Below, in pieces: positions 36,144 through 43,510 of a stretch of 64,000 nt of DNA. Source of the DNA: Rhizobium sp. CCGE531 (GTDB lineage Bacteria > Pseudomonadota > Alphaproteobacteria > Rhizobiales > Rhizobiaceae). The stretch covers positions 62,001-126,000 of the forward strand of contig NZ_CP032685.1 of NCBI RefSeq assembly GCF_003627795.1. Direction: 5' to 3'. The position numbers and the translations under genes were made by a program. Numbering within the stretch: position 1 is the stretch's first letter; every line of letters begins with the position of its first letter. The notes beneath the pieces were generated by a model that searched no databases, had not been told where the DNA came from, and saw nothing but the letters and a program-made list of their open reading frames with translations.

Positions 36144-37462
36144 CCATGGCGGACTTGCCAGGTCACAGGCCGTGGTGGCCCAGTACCATGCGTGCACGCA
36201 TTTCGCTGATCCTGCTGGCCGGGCTGGCGATCGCCTACGGCCTATCCTTCAGCGTGCTCTATATCGAGCGCTACATGTCGGCAAAGGCGGTCATGCTCGG
36301 CACGCTGGAGAACGACGTCGCGACCTCGATCGCGGTGCTCGATCGCCTGCCGGCGGATGAGAGGGCGAATTTCGTCGATTGGCTCAGCCGCGGCAATTAT
36401 AATTTCGAGCTGGGCAACGGCCTGCCAGGCGTGCCCGATACCTCGACCCATGGTGCGGAGATCGCCGCCAAGATAGAGGATGCGGTCGGCCATCGCTTTC
36501 CCATCCGCATGGAATCGATACCGGGCCCGATCTCGCGCCTGCAGGCGCATCTCAATCTGAGCGATGGCAGTCCGCTGACGATCGATGTCACGCCGAAAGG
36601 CGTCATGCCGATGGCGGCTTGGCTGCCCTATGTCTTCGTCGTCCAGATGCTGCTGATCGTCCTTTGTATCTGGTTTGCCGTTCGTCAGGCGACTCGTCCG
36701 CTCGCCGAGCTTGCAGCCGCCGCCGATGCGCTCGATCCCAACAAGAAGAGCCAGGCATTGAGCGATCGGGGACCAAGCGAGGTGGCCCATGCCGCCAGGG
36801 CCTTCAACGCCATGCGCGACCGAATCGCGCATTATCTCGAAGAGCGCGTGCAGATTCTCGCCGCCATCTCGCACGACCTGCAGACGCCGATCACGCGTAT
36901 GCGCCTGCGTGCCGATATTGCCGATGATTCGCCCGAGAAGACCAAGCTGCTGCAGGATCTTAGCGAGATCGAGCGTCTGGTGCAGGATGGGATAGCCTAT
37001 GCACGCAGCGCCCATGGCAATGGCGAGAAGAGTGCGCGAATCGACCTTGCCTCCTTCATCGAGAGCATCAGCTACGATTATCAGGACACCGGCAAATCCG
37101 TCGAGATTCTCGGTCTCATTCAGGGGACGGCGACAACGAAGCCGCATGCGCTGCGTCGGATTCTCACCAACTTCATCGACAATGCCCTGAAATTTGCCGG
37201 CGCGGTGGAAATCGCCGTGGAGCGCAGGGGTACGGGTGAGATTGCGATCACCGTTCTGGATCGTGGCCCCGGAATTCCGCAGGACCAGATCGAGGCGGCT
37301 ATGCAGCCCTTCTTCCGGCTGGAGCAATCGCGCAACCGCAACACCGGTGGTACGGGACTCGGCCTTGCGATTGCACAGCAGCTCGCCCAGACACTGGGTG
37401 GTTCCGTCAGACTCTATAACCGCGAAGGCGGCGGTCTCGCGGCCGAAGTCGTCATTTCCTGA
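36140..37462 (+). CDS. Sensor histidine kinase, EnvZ-like
   Basis: The 440-residue protein has two membrane helices (near residues 14-36 and 155-180) around a periplasmic sensor domain, then a HAMP linker. The phosphoacceptor is in ILAAISHDLQTPITRMRLR. The kinase core shows an N box in RRILTNFIDNALKFAG and G boxes in VLDRGPGIP and NTGGTGLGLAIAQQLA. It is cotranscribed with the upstream regulator through a 4-bp overlap. The signal is unknown. Confidence 0.92.
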   Translation: MTMADLPGHRPWWPSTMRARISLILLAGLAIAYGLSFSVLYIERYMSAKAVMLGTLENDVATSIAVLDRLPADERANFVDWLSRGNYNFELGNGLPGVPDTSTHGAEIAAKIEDAVGHRFPIRMESIPGPISRLQAHLNLSDGSPLTIDVTPKGVMPMAAWLPYVFVVQMLLIVLCIWFAVRQATRPLAELAAAADALDPNKKSQALSDRGPSEVAHAARAFNAMRDRIAHYLEERVQILAAISHDLQTPITRMRLRADIADDSPEKTKLLQDLSEIERLVQDGIAYARSAHGNGEKSARIDLASFIESISYDYQDTGKSVEILGLIQGTATTKPHALRRILTNFIDNALKFAGAVEIAVERRGTGEIAITVLDRGPGIPQDQIEAAMQPFFRLEQSRNRNTGGTGLGLAIAQQLAQTLGGSVRLYNREGGGLAAEVVIS

Positions 37463-37924
37463 TCGCCCGTGGAAAGGATTTTTAGGTAACTGGCCTTCTG
37501 TTAGCCTGGACGGCAGCTAAATCCACCCAAACAGCCACGCTAGTAGCAACAGGACCGCAACTAGCGCCAGCCAAAGCAGGAATCGCTCTTTGGATACCCG
37601 CTTGGCATCCTCTTTGGAAACAACTTGATATGCCTCCTTCCGAGTCTTCTGCGCGTCTCCGTCGAGATCGACGTGTCTCGAAATGTTGTTTGGTCTCGTT
37701 TTGCACCAAGCGTATCTCCGATTCTCTATTCGCCCTTTTTACTCTACTTACACTTACCAGGATCTTTGTAAGCGTTTGTATCCGGCCTATTAGGCTCTAC
37801 GTTTTGTGACACTTCCAGCGATTCCGGAAACATGCCGGATACGTCGATCCATCAAAAACAACTCCGTCAACAGACGTCGTCCCTCACAACACAACAGAGC
37901 GACGACGCAACAAAGGAGTGTTCC
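37463..37924. other. Gene-poor interval between sensor kinase and ohr
   Basis: This 462-bp interval has one possible small membrane-protein frame on the minus strand (37517-37735, listed separately). The region near 37721-37780 is AT-rich and may hold promoters. Nothing else was recognised apart from the AAAGGAG ribosome site of ohr. Confidence 0.5.
37517..37735 (-). CDS. Possible small tail-anchored membrane protein without a standard start codon
   Basis: On the minus strand one frame reads KTRPNNISRHVDLDGDAQK and continues through a charged segment to a C-terminal hydrophobic helix (FLLWLALVAVLLLLAWLFGWI), ending in TAG at 37519-37517. A charged body plus a terminal membrane helix is what a tail-anchored small protein looks like. 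However, from the upstream in-frame stop near 37738 no ATG, GTG or TTG occurs before the conserved-looking part. It may be a frameshifted remnant, may use ATA/ATT, or may be chance. Confidence 0.3.
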   Translation of the reverse strand, partial: GRIENRRYAWCKTRPNNISRHVDLDGDAQKTRKEAYQVVSKEDAKRVSKERFLLWLALVAVLLLLAWLFGWI

Positions 37925-38341
37925 ATGACCAAGATCGACAAGGTTCTCTACACCGGCAGAACGCACACCATCGGCGGCCGCGACGGTTTCGCGCGCAGCG
38001 ATGACCATCAGCTTGATATCAAGCTTTCGCCTCCCGGCAGCGCGCATGCCGGCACCAATCCCGAGCAGCTCTTTGCGGCCGGCTGGTCGGCCTGCTTCAT
38101 CGGCGCGATGGGCCTTGCCGCTGGCAAGCGCAAGGTCAAGCTGCCGGCCGATCTTGCCGTCGATGCCGAAGTGGATCTGGGCACTACGGAAGGCGCCTAT
38201 TTCCTGCAGGCGCGCCTGACCATCAGCATGCCCGGCATCGAGCCTGAGCTGGCACGGACGCTGGTCGAAGAAGCCCACCAGACCTGCCCTTACTCGAAGG
38301 CCACTCGCGGCAATATCAATGTCGAGCTGAAGCTCGCCTGA
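37925..38341 (+). CDS. Organic hydroperoxide resistance protein (Ohr/OsmC family)
   Basis: The 138-residue protein has the two catalytic cysteines of Ohr: Cys57 in AAGWSACFIGAM and Cys121 in HQTCPYSKATRGN. The N-terminal LYTGRTHTIGGRDGFARSDD segment is typical of Ohr rather than OsmC. It reduces fatty-acid and other organic hydroperoxides using lipoylated or thiol partners in the cytoplasm. The start at 37925 has AAAGGAG 7 bases upstream. Rhizobial ohr is usually next to ohrR, but no MarR-type gene is seen here. A hairpin follows at 38364. Confidence 0.9.
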   Translation: MTKIDKVLYTGRTHTIGGRDGFARSDDHQLDIKLSPPGSAHAGTNPEQLFAAGWSACFIGAMGLAAGKRKVKLPADLAVDAEVDLGTTEGAYFLQARLTISMPGIEPELARTLVEEAHQTCPYSKATRGNINVELKLA

Positions 38342-38363
38342 GAACAGCTCAAGCGTCGATATT

Positions 38364-38391
38364 GCGCGCCGTACCGGAGGGCACGGCGCGC
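38364..38391 (+). terminator. Hairpin terminator after ohr
   Basis: GCGCGCCGT at 38364-38372 pairs perfectly with ACGGCGCGC at 38383-38391, and a T-rich stretch follows within 10-15 bases (TTAATTTTTATT). It lies 23 bp after the ohr stop and is the likely terminator. Confidence 0.7.
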
Positions 38392-38459
38392 GGAATCGTT
38401 AATTTTTATTGCATCGGATATCAGCCAAAGCAGCCTGTGCTTTGCGCCTGGAGGATTAC

Positions 38460-38603
38460 ATGAGACCTATCATTCTTCTCCTTGCGGGAGCTGCGATTTT
38501 CACCGCGCCATGCGTCTACGACCCCGGCTCCAACGAGCCTTCGGCGCTTGCGAGCATCGCTGTTTTATGGGGCGGTTCGGGCTCGAATGAGAGCCCGCGT
38601 TAA
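38460..38603 (+). CDS. Small putative exported peptide upstream of minC
   Basis: This 47-residue frame begins with a hydrophobic signal-like segment (MRPIILLLAGAAIFTAPCVY) and has a GGAGG ribosome site 5 bases before the ATG. The Cys near the end of the hydrophobic stretch might be a lipidation or cleavage point, but no clear lipobox is seen. Its stop codon overlaps the CtrA-type box in front of minC. It is too small to assign a function. Confidence 0.45.
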   Translation: MRPIILLLAGAAIFTAPCVYDPGSNEPSALASIAVLWGGSGSNESPR

Positions 38604-38615
38604 CCAGTTGTTAAC
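38600..38615. promoter_or_regulatory. CtrA-type binding box upstream of minC
   Basis: The sequence TTAACCAGTTGTTAAC fits the full alphaproteobacterial CtrA consensus TTAA-N7-TTAAC exactly. It lies 40 bp upstream of the minC start. CtrA is the master cell-cycle regulator and is known to act on the min genes in Sinorhizobium, so this is a strong candidate operator or promoter element. Confidence 0.7.
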
Positions 38616-38655
38616 CATATCAACGGTACACAAGGGCAACGATTTATTCACATAG

Positions 38656-39387
38656 ATGACCAAAGTGCTAACAGACGCTCGCTCGATCCGTATCAAGGGC
38701 CGCTCCTTTCTTGCGGTCATGCTTTCGCCGGATCTTCCGCTGGACCAGTGGTTGATCAGGCTTGACGACCTCGCAGCCCGTTCGGCCGGCTTCTTCCTGG
38801 GGCGGCCGGTCGTGCTCGACATTACCGATCTGCCGATCGACAAGGCGCAGCTCAAGGAGCTGATTGCGGAGCTTTCGGCCCGCAACGTCAGTATCATGGG
38901 CATCGAGGGCGGTCGTCCGTCGATTGCCGGGCCTGGCATGCCGCCGATACTGAAGGGTGGGCGTCCGGCTGCCGATTTCGAAGTCTCCGAGGCCGAGCCG
39001 GTGGTGGAGCTGCGCAACAGCGAACCGAAGCCAGCGCTGCCGGAAATCCGGCCGGTCACGCAGTCGCTGATCATCCGCGAGCCGGTGCGTTCGGGGCAGT
39101 CGGTCATCTTTCCCGAGGGCGATGTCACCATCATCGGTTCGGTGGCGTCCGGCGCGGAAGTCATCGCGGGCGGGTCGGTCCACATCTATGGCGCCCTTCG
39201 CGGCCGCGCCATGGCGGGCTCGATCGGCAATGCCTCGGCGCGAATCTTTTGCCGCAAGCTCGAGGCCGAGCTGCTGGCGATCGATGGCATCTACAAGATG
39301 GCGGAAGACATATCACCAGGCCTCAGGGGGCAGGCCGTTCAGCTCTGGCTGGATGGCGAAACGATCATGGCCGAAAAACTAATCTGA
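38656..39387 (+). CDS. minC: Septum site-determining protein MinC
   Basis: The 243-residue protein has the MinC N-terminal domain (IRIKGRSFLAVMLSPDLPLDQWLIRLDDLAAR) and the C-terminal beta-helical domain (GDVTIIGSVASGAEVIAGGSVHIYGALRGRAMAGSIGN), which binds MinD. It inhibits FtsZ assembly away from midcell. It is followed by minD (29 bp) and minE in one operon. A CtrA box lies just upstream. Confidence 0.95.
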   Translation: MTKVLTDARSIRIKGRSFLAVMLSPDLPLDQWLIRLDDLAARSAGFFLGRPVVLDITDLPIDKAQLKELIAELSARNVSIMGIEGGRPSIAGPGMPPILKGGRPAADFEVSEAEPVVELRNSEPKPALPEIRPVTQSLIIREPVRSGQSVIFPEGDVTIIGSVASGAEVIAGGSVHIYGALRGRAMAGSIGNASARIFCRKLEAELLAIDGIYKMAEDISPGLRGQAVQLWLDGETIMAEKLI

Positions 39388-39416
39388 GCCGAAGCCGGCC
39401 AAAACAGGAGAGCGAG

Positions 39417-40232
39417 ATGGGCAAGGTAATCGTCGTCACATCAGGCAAGGGCGGAGTTGGGAAGACGACTTCGACGGCCGCATTGGGGGCGGCTCTGGCG
39501 CAGAGAGGCGAAAAGGTCGTCGTGGTCGATTTCGACGTCGGCCTGCGCAATCTCGATCTGGTCATGGGCGCGGAACGCCGCGTCGTCTACGACCTCGTCA
39601 ACGTCATCCATGGCGACGCCAAGCTGCCGCAGGCCTTGATCCGTGACAAGCGGCTGGAGACGCTCTTCCTGCTGCCGGCTTCGCAAACGCGCGACAAGGA
39701 CAATCTGACGCCCGAGGGTGTCGAGCGCGTCATCAACGAGCTCAGGAACTATTTCGACTGGGTCATCTGCGACAGCCCGGCGGGCATCGAGCGCGGCGCC
39801 ACCCTTGCCATGCGCCATGCCGACGTCGCCGTCGTCGTCACCAATCCGGAAGTTTCCTCGGTGCGCGATTCCGACCGCATCATCGGCCTGCTGGACTCCA
39901 AGACGCTGAAGGCTGAGCGCGGCGAGCGCATGGAAAAGCACCTGCTGCTGACACGCTTCGATGCCGGTCGCGCCGAACGCGGCGACATGCTGAAGGTCGA
40001 CGACGTGCTGGAAATCCTCTCCATTCCATTGCTCGGCATCATCCCGGAAAGCACGGACGTTCTGCGCGCCTCCAACCTTGGCTCGCCTGTCACGCTCGCC
40101 GATGCGCGCTGCGCGCCGTCGCTCGCCTATTTCGAAGCCGCGCGCCGTCTTGCCGGCGAGCAGCTGCCGATCACCATCCCCGGCGAGAAGCGGGGCATCT
40201 TCGGCAAGATCTTCGCAAGGAGGGCCGCATGA
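39417..40232 (+). CDS. minD: Septum site-determining ATPase MinD
   Basis: The 271-residue ParA-type ATPase starts with the deviant Walker [14 protein letters not shown] (signature lysines 11 and 16) and contains [17 protein letters not shown] and [13 protein letters not shown]. The C-terminal [10 protein letters not shown] is the membrane-targeting amphipathic helix. It recruits MinC to the membrane and oscillates with MinE. The start at 39417 has AGGAG upstream; a longer frame inside minC is not coding. It overlaps minE by ATGA. Confidence 0.97.
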   Translation: MGKVIVVTSGKGGVGKTTSTAALGAALAQRGEKVVVVDFDVGLRNLDLVMGAERRVVYDLVNVIHGDAKLPQALIRDKRLETLFLLPASQTRDKDNLTPEGVERVINELRNYFDWVICDSPAGIERGATLAMRHADVAVVVTNPEVSSVRDSDRIIGLLDSKTLKAERGERMEKHLLLTRFDAGRAERGDMLKVDDVLEILSIPLLGIIPESTDVLRASNLGSPVTLADARCAPSLAYFEAARRLAGEQLPITIPGEKRGIFGKIFARRAA

Positions 40233-40489
40233 GCATTTTCGGACTGTTTCGCAAGCAGAGGTCTGCACCGATGGCGCGCGAGCGTCTGCAGATTCTCCTT
40301 GCCCACGAGCGCGCCTCCGTGGGCTCGGATCTCGTATCCGTGCTGAGGGAGGAAATCCTCGCCGTCATCGCCAAGCATGTCCAGGTCGACCGCGACAAGG
40401 TGCAGGTGAAGATGGATCGCGACAAGGACGTCTCCATGCTGGAGATCGATGTCGAGATCCCGCGCGATGCGGCCCTGAAGGCCGCCTGA
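40229..40489 (+). CDS. minE: Cell division topological specificity factor MinE
   Basis: The 86-residue protein has the MinE N-terminal region ([25 protein letters not shown]), which binds MinD and stimulates its ATPase, and the C-terminal dimerisation domain ([21 protein letters not shown]). Its start overlaps the minD stop by ATGA, so the two are translationally coupled. Confidence 0.96.
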   Translation: MSIFGLFRKQRSAPMARERLQILLAHERASVGSDLVSVLREEILAVIAKHVQVDRDKVQVKMDRDKDVSMLEIDVEIPRDAALKAA

Positions 40490-40523
40490 GGCAAGCCCGG
40501 CACCGCGCATGTGTGCGAATGAT

Positions 40524-40546
40524 GCCACATGGTTTTCCCATGTGGC
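40524..40546 (+). terminator. Stem-loop after the min operon
   Basis: GCCACATGG at 40524-40532 pairs perfectly with CCATGTGGC at 40538-40546 around a 5-base loop (TTTTC), about 35 bp after the minE stop. It is a likely 3' end or stabiliser of the minCDE mRNA, although no T-run follows. Confidence 0.5.
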
Positions 40547-40607
40547 GGATCTTCGACATATTTCGAAGTTCGCCCTTGCAAAGGATGCGATTCGCTATTA
40601 TCTGCAC

Positions 40608-40722
40608 GTCATCACCTGTATCGATGGCCTGCCGCTGACATTTCTGTGTCCAGCCGGTGTTCGCTGTCCGGGTTAAAAAGCAAGGGCGCTCCCCAGAAAT
40701 GGGTAGAGCGCCCTTTGCTTTT
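40608..40722 (+). ncRNA. Candidate small RNA ending in a strong intrinsic terminator
   Basis: The hairpin arms 40676-40691 and 40706-40722 (AAGGGCGCTC ... GAGCGCCCTT) form a long stem with a CCC/GGG inner extension and end in a T-rich tail. This looks like the terminator of an independent transcript rather than of minCDE, whose own stem-loop is 130 bp upstream. A promoter-like TTGCAA/TATTAT pair precedes it. The transcript would be about 115 nt. This is inferred from structure only. Confidence 0.3.
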
Positions 40723-40794
40723 GTCGCGTTGGTAGCACTTTTCTTGTCCGATGCGATATGCCAGTTTGCGCTTATCATGCGGGGAGGCGATTGC

Positions 40795-41574
40795 TTGGGC
40801 GGATTGGACAATCGACGGAATGCCGTGTTCAGATGGCTGCTTGCCGGCATCTTCTTCGCTGCATGCGCCATCGGCGCCCAGGCGGCCGACAAGACGATTT
40901 ATCTCACATTCGACGACGGCCCCTTGCCGGGAACCAAGAACATTCTCGCCGTGCTGAGCGAGGAAAATGTTCCTGCCGCCATGTTCATGGTCGGCCTGCA
41001 TGTCGAAACCATTTCGTCCGGGCGCGATCTGCTTGCCGAAGCCAAGGCCATGCCGCTTGTTACCATCGGTAACCACAGCTATAGCCACGCCAACAATCGT
41101 TACAGGAAATATTACTCCGATACCCAGGCCGTGGTTGCGGACATGCGCCATGCCAACGAAGTGCTCGGCCTGACGCCGATCGTGCATGCGCGGCTGCCGG
41201 GCAGGGACGTCTTTCGGCTTCCCACGGTCGCGAGAGAGGATCTGTCCATCAATGTCGCGCAATGGGAGCGCGAATGGTTGGATTACGAGCTGGTCGCCGA
41301 ATCGGGTTTCTACCTCTATGGCTGGGATTTCGAATGGGTGCACAGCGACGACGGTAAGCCGGTCCAATCGGTGGACCATCTGGTCAGCGAGATCGATCAC
41401 CTCTTCCAATACGGCCGCTTCACGCAGCGGGGAAAGATGATCCTGCTTATGCACGACGAAATGTTCCAGGATCAGTTCAACGGGCAGGATAATCTGAAAA
41501 CATTGATCCATTCGCTTCGCGAACGCGGCTATGCCTTCGGCGATATCAGAACCTACGCGCCATCAAATCCCTGA
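40795..41574 (+). CDS. Polysaccharide deacetylase family protein, exported
   Basis: The protein is about 259 residues, with a signal peptide (NAVFRWLLAGIFFAACAIGAQA) and a NodB-type catalytic domain. The metal and catalytic residues are in YLTFDDGPLPGT, IGNHSYSHANN and RLPGRDVFRLP, and the late motif is in MILLMHDEM. It should remove N- or O-acetyl groups from a cell-envelope polysaccharide. The start is uncertain: a TTG at 40795 has GGGGAGG 7 bases upstream, while an ATG at 40777 has no clear site. Frames farther upstream run through the terminator and are unlikely. Confidence 0.82.
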   Translation: MGGLDNRRNAVFRWLLAGIFFAACAIGAQAADKTIYLTFDDGPLPGTKNILAVLSEENVPAAMFMVGLHVETISSGRDLLAEAKAMPLVTIGNHSYSHANNRYRKYYSDTQAVVADMRHANEVLGLTPIVHARLPGRDVFRLPTVAREDLSINVAQWEREWLDYELVAESGFYLYGWDFEWVHSDDGKPVQSVDHLVSEIDHLFQYGRFTQRGKMILLMHDEMFQDQFNGQDNLKTLIHSLRERGYAFGDIRTYAPSNP

Positions 41575-41592
41575 ACCCACCTGAATTTGTTT

Positions 41593-41691
41593 AGAGCGGT
41601 TCAGCTTTTCACGGAATCGCTGAACCGCTCTATCTCTTTGCACTCTCGCAATTCCGGACGGAAAACCGCTGCGCACTTTTCCTGGAATTGC
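41593..41691. repeat. RIME-like 99-bp repeat, copy 2 (inverted)
   Basis: This element is in the opposite orientation to copies 1 and 3. The AGAGCGG/CCGCTCT palindrome comes first (41593-41631), followed by the GCAATTCC/GGAATTGC palindrome ending at 41691. It lies between the convergent ends of the deacetylase and TetR genes and touches the stop codon of the latter. Confidence 0.8.
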
Positions 41692-42300
41692 TTAGGTCTG
41701 TCTCGCCGCAGCTCCCGTCGCAACCGTCAGGATGAAATCGTCGAGCTCCTGCTCCAGGCTTTCGACCGGCAAGCCGACGAAACGGCCTTCGAGGCTGATG
41801 CTGACGACGCCGTGGACGGCGCCGAACAGGGTGCGCGCGCGGATGGCGCGCGCCGTCTCCGACATGGTCGGCTGCAGTTCTGCCAACGGCTCGGCAATGA
41901 CGCCCATCAGGAACATATGCTCTTGCAGATGCCATTCGGGGCTCGCGCGATAGTCCGGTGGCCGGTGATCGAAGAGTGCCTTCCATAGATTGCGGTGCGC
42001 GACCGCGAACCGCAAATAGCCGCGCGCCAGGTTCCGCAGCCGGTCCGTCGGCGTGTGATCCCTAACCTCCGCCAGCGTCAGCGAGGCTTCGAGCGCCTTC
42101 AGCGTCGCCGAATTGACGTGAATGACGAGATCGTCGAGGTCGGCAAAGACCGTATAGAGGCCTCCGAGGGCGCAGCCGGCATCCTGCGTGACGTCGCGCG
42201 CCCTCAGGTTGGAAAGGCCATCGGCCATTATGCGATTTCGTGCCGCCTCGATCAGCCGCAGCTTCAGATCCTCGCGCTTTTCCAGGGTTTTTCTCGCCAT
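41692..42300 (-). CDS. TetR-family transcriptional regulator
   Basis: The 202-residue protein has an N-terminal TetR helix-turn-helix (LKLRLIEAARNRIMADGLSNLRARDVTQDAGCALGGLYTVFADLDDLVIHVN) and a C-terminal domain with RFAVAHRNLWKALFDH, the WHG-type pattern. The ATG at 42300 is the start of the conserved part. It is divergent from the PspA-like/YiaAB pair, and three TGAAC-N3-GTTCA palindromes lie between the two genes, so it very probably represses both itself and that pair. Confidence 0.88.
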   Translation of the reverse strand: MARKTLEKREDLKLRLIEAARNRIMADGLSNLRARDVTQDAGCALGGLYTVFADLDDLVIHVNSATLKALEASLTLAEVRDHTPTDRLRNLARGYLRFAVAHRNLWKALFDHRPPDYRASPEWHLQEHMFLMGVIAEPLAELQPTMSETARAIRARTLFGAVHGVVSISLEGRFVGLPVESLEQELDDFILTVATGAAARQT

Positions 42301-42321
42301 TATCAATTCCAATCCGATTTT

Positions 42322-42394
42322 TTGAACGACGTTCAAAATTTTTCTTGAACGACGTTCATGATTCTGGCATACATCGTTTCGTGAACATCGTTCA
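42322..42394. promoter_or_regulatory. Three palindromic TetR operators
   Basis: TTGAACGACGTTCAA at 42322-42336, TTGAACGACGTTCAT at 42345-42359 and TGAACATCGTTCA at 42382-42394 share the core TGAAC-N3-GTTCA. They fill the space between a TetR gene (start 42300) and the divergent PspA-like gene (start 42412). The first two are centred 23 bp apart, about two helical turns. They are the likely binding sites of this TetR protein. Confidence 0.8.
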
Positions 42395-42411
42395 TAAACG
42401 AGAGACGACAA

Positions 42412-43101
42412 ATGTTCAATTCAATTCTGACGCTCATCCGCGGCCGGGCCTATGGTGGCGAGCAGGCATTCATCGATCGCAATGCGGTGCCGTTGCTGGC
42501 CCAGCAGATCCGCGACGCGGCCGGTGCCATTCAGTCGGCGCGGCGGGCGGTGGCGATCGCGATTGCGCAGAACGAGCAGGAAAAGAGCCAGCACGCGGCG
42601 ATCGTCGGTCGCATCGCCGATCTGGAAACCCGCGCGGTTGCCGCGCTTCAAAAGGGCAGTGACGAGCTTGCCCGGCAAGCGGCCGAGGCGATCGCCCAGC
42701 TCGAAGCCGAGCGCGATGCTTCCGAGAAGGCGCAGGCGCAATTCACACAGACGATCGGCAAGCTCAAGGCAATAGTTCGCGCATCGGAAGCGCGCCTGCA
42801 GCAATTGCAGCGCGGCGAGCGCCTGGCGCGTGCCACAGAGCAGACGCAGAAGCTGAATGCCGCCTGCGATGACAATTCCGGCCTGGCAACGCTGGATGAC
42901 GCTGAAGAGACGCTTGCCCGCCTTCAGGCCTATCAGAACCGCTGCGAAGTCGCCGCCTCGGCCATGAAGGAAATGAACGCTGCCAGCCGGCCCGAAATCG
43001 TTATCGAAAAGCTCGCCGATGCCGGCTTCGGCGCACCGCTTGGCCCTTCGGCCGACGACGTGCTTGCCCGCCTGCGCGAACGCATGAATTCAGCAGCCTG
43101 A
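42412..43101 (+). CDS. PspA/IM30-like coiled-coil protein
   Basis: The 229-residue protein is almost entirely helical, with long Ala/Gln/Glu/Arg-rich coiled coils (about residues 30-145). The N-terminus (MFNSILTLIRGRAYGGEQAFIDRNAVPLLAQQIRDA) resembles the amphipathic start of PspA/IM30 proteins. Those proteins bind stressed membranes. It is the first gene after three TetR operators and is followed 37 bp later by a YiaAB-type membrane protein, a pair common in proteobacteria. The exact stress signal is not evident. Confidence 0.75.
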   Translation: MFNSILTLIRGRAYGGEQAFIDRNAVPLLAQQIRDAAGAIQSARRAVAIAIAQNEQEKSQHAAIVGRIADLETRAVAALQKGSDELARQAAEAIAQLEAERDASEKAQAQFTQTIGKLKAIVRASEARLQQLQRGERLARATEQTQKLNAACDDNSGLATLDDAEETLARLQAYQNRCEVAASAMKEMNAASRPEIVIEKLADAGFGAPLGPSADDVLARLRERMNSAA

Positions 43102-43138
43102 AACCGAATACACCAGACATATCAGAGAGGATACGATC

Positions 43139-43420
43139 ATGAACGACAGCTTCCAGAAGCATTCCCAGGCTTGGGTCAGCTTCTCCTACATTTCCTTCGG
43201 CGCCGCCGCCTTCATGCTGTTCGTCGGTCTTTACATGATGCCGATCGATCTTTGGGGTAAAGGTTATCTCGCCATGGGCATCCTGATGCTGGTGCAGACG
43301 GCGGTCAACGTCACCAAGACGATCCGCGACAATAGCGAGGCTGACAAGCTGATCCGCAAGGTGGAGGATGCCCGCACGGAGAAGCTGCTGGTTAAGTTCA
43401 ATCGTGACGGTCAGGACTAA
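43139..43420 (+). CDS. YiaAB two-helix inner-membrane protein
   Basis: The 93-residue protein has two membrane helices (SFSYISFGAAAFMLFVGLYMM and GYLAMGILMLVQTAVNV) joined by a short loop, and a charged C-terminal tail (IRDNSEADKLIRKVEDARTEK). This is the layout of YiaA/YiaB domains. It is the second gene of the TetR-controlled pair and may anchor or signal to the PspA-like protein. Confidence 0.75.
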   Translation: MNDSFQKHSQAWVSFSYISFGAAAFMLFVGLYMMPIDLWGKGYLAMGILMLVQTAVNVTKTIRDNSEADKLIRKVEDARTEKLLVKFNRDGQD

Positions 43421-43510
43421 CCTTTATTAACGACGCTGCAGGGTTGTATCAGTGCTCAACCTTTGCGTAACCACTCTGTGGCGTCTTGTTGGCTGAACGA
43501 GGGGTATGCC

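Larger units (their letters stand above)
40490..40794. other. Intergenic region after minE with hairpins and possible small RNA
   Basis: This gap holds two strong inverted repeats: GCCACATGG/CCATGTGGC at 40524-40546 and a long terminator-like hairpin at 40676-40722. Between them lies a promoter-like pair, TTGCAA at 40576 and TATTAT at 40596, although the 14-bp spacing is short. No protein gene was seen. Confidence 0.5.

Noticed and set aside
43428..43440. Second CtrA-like box after the YiaAB gene
   Set aside because: The spacing between the TAA-type half sites is 6 rather than 7 bases, so it does not fit the consensus.
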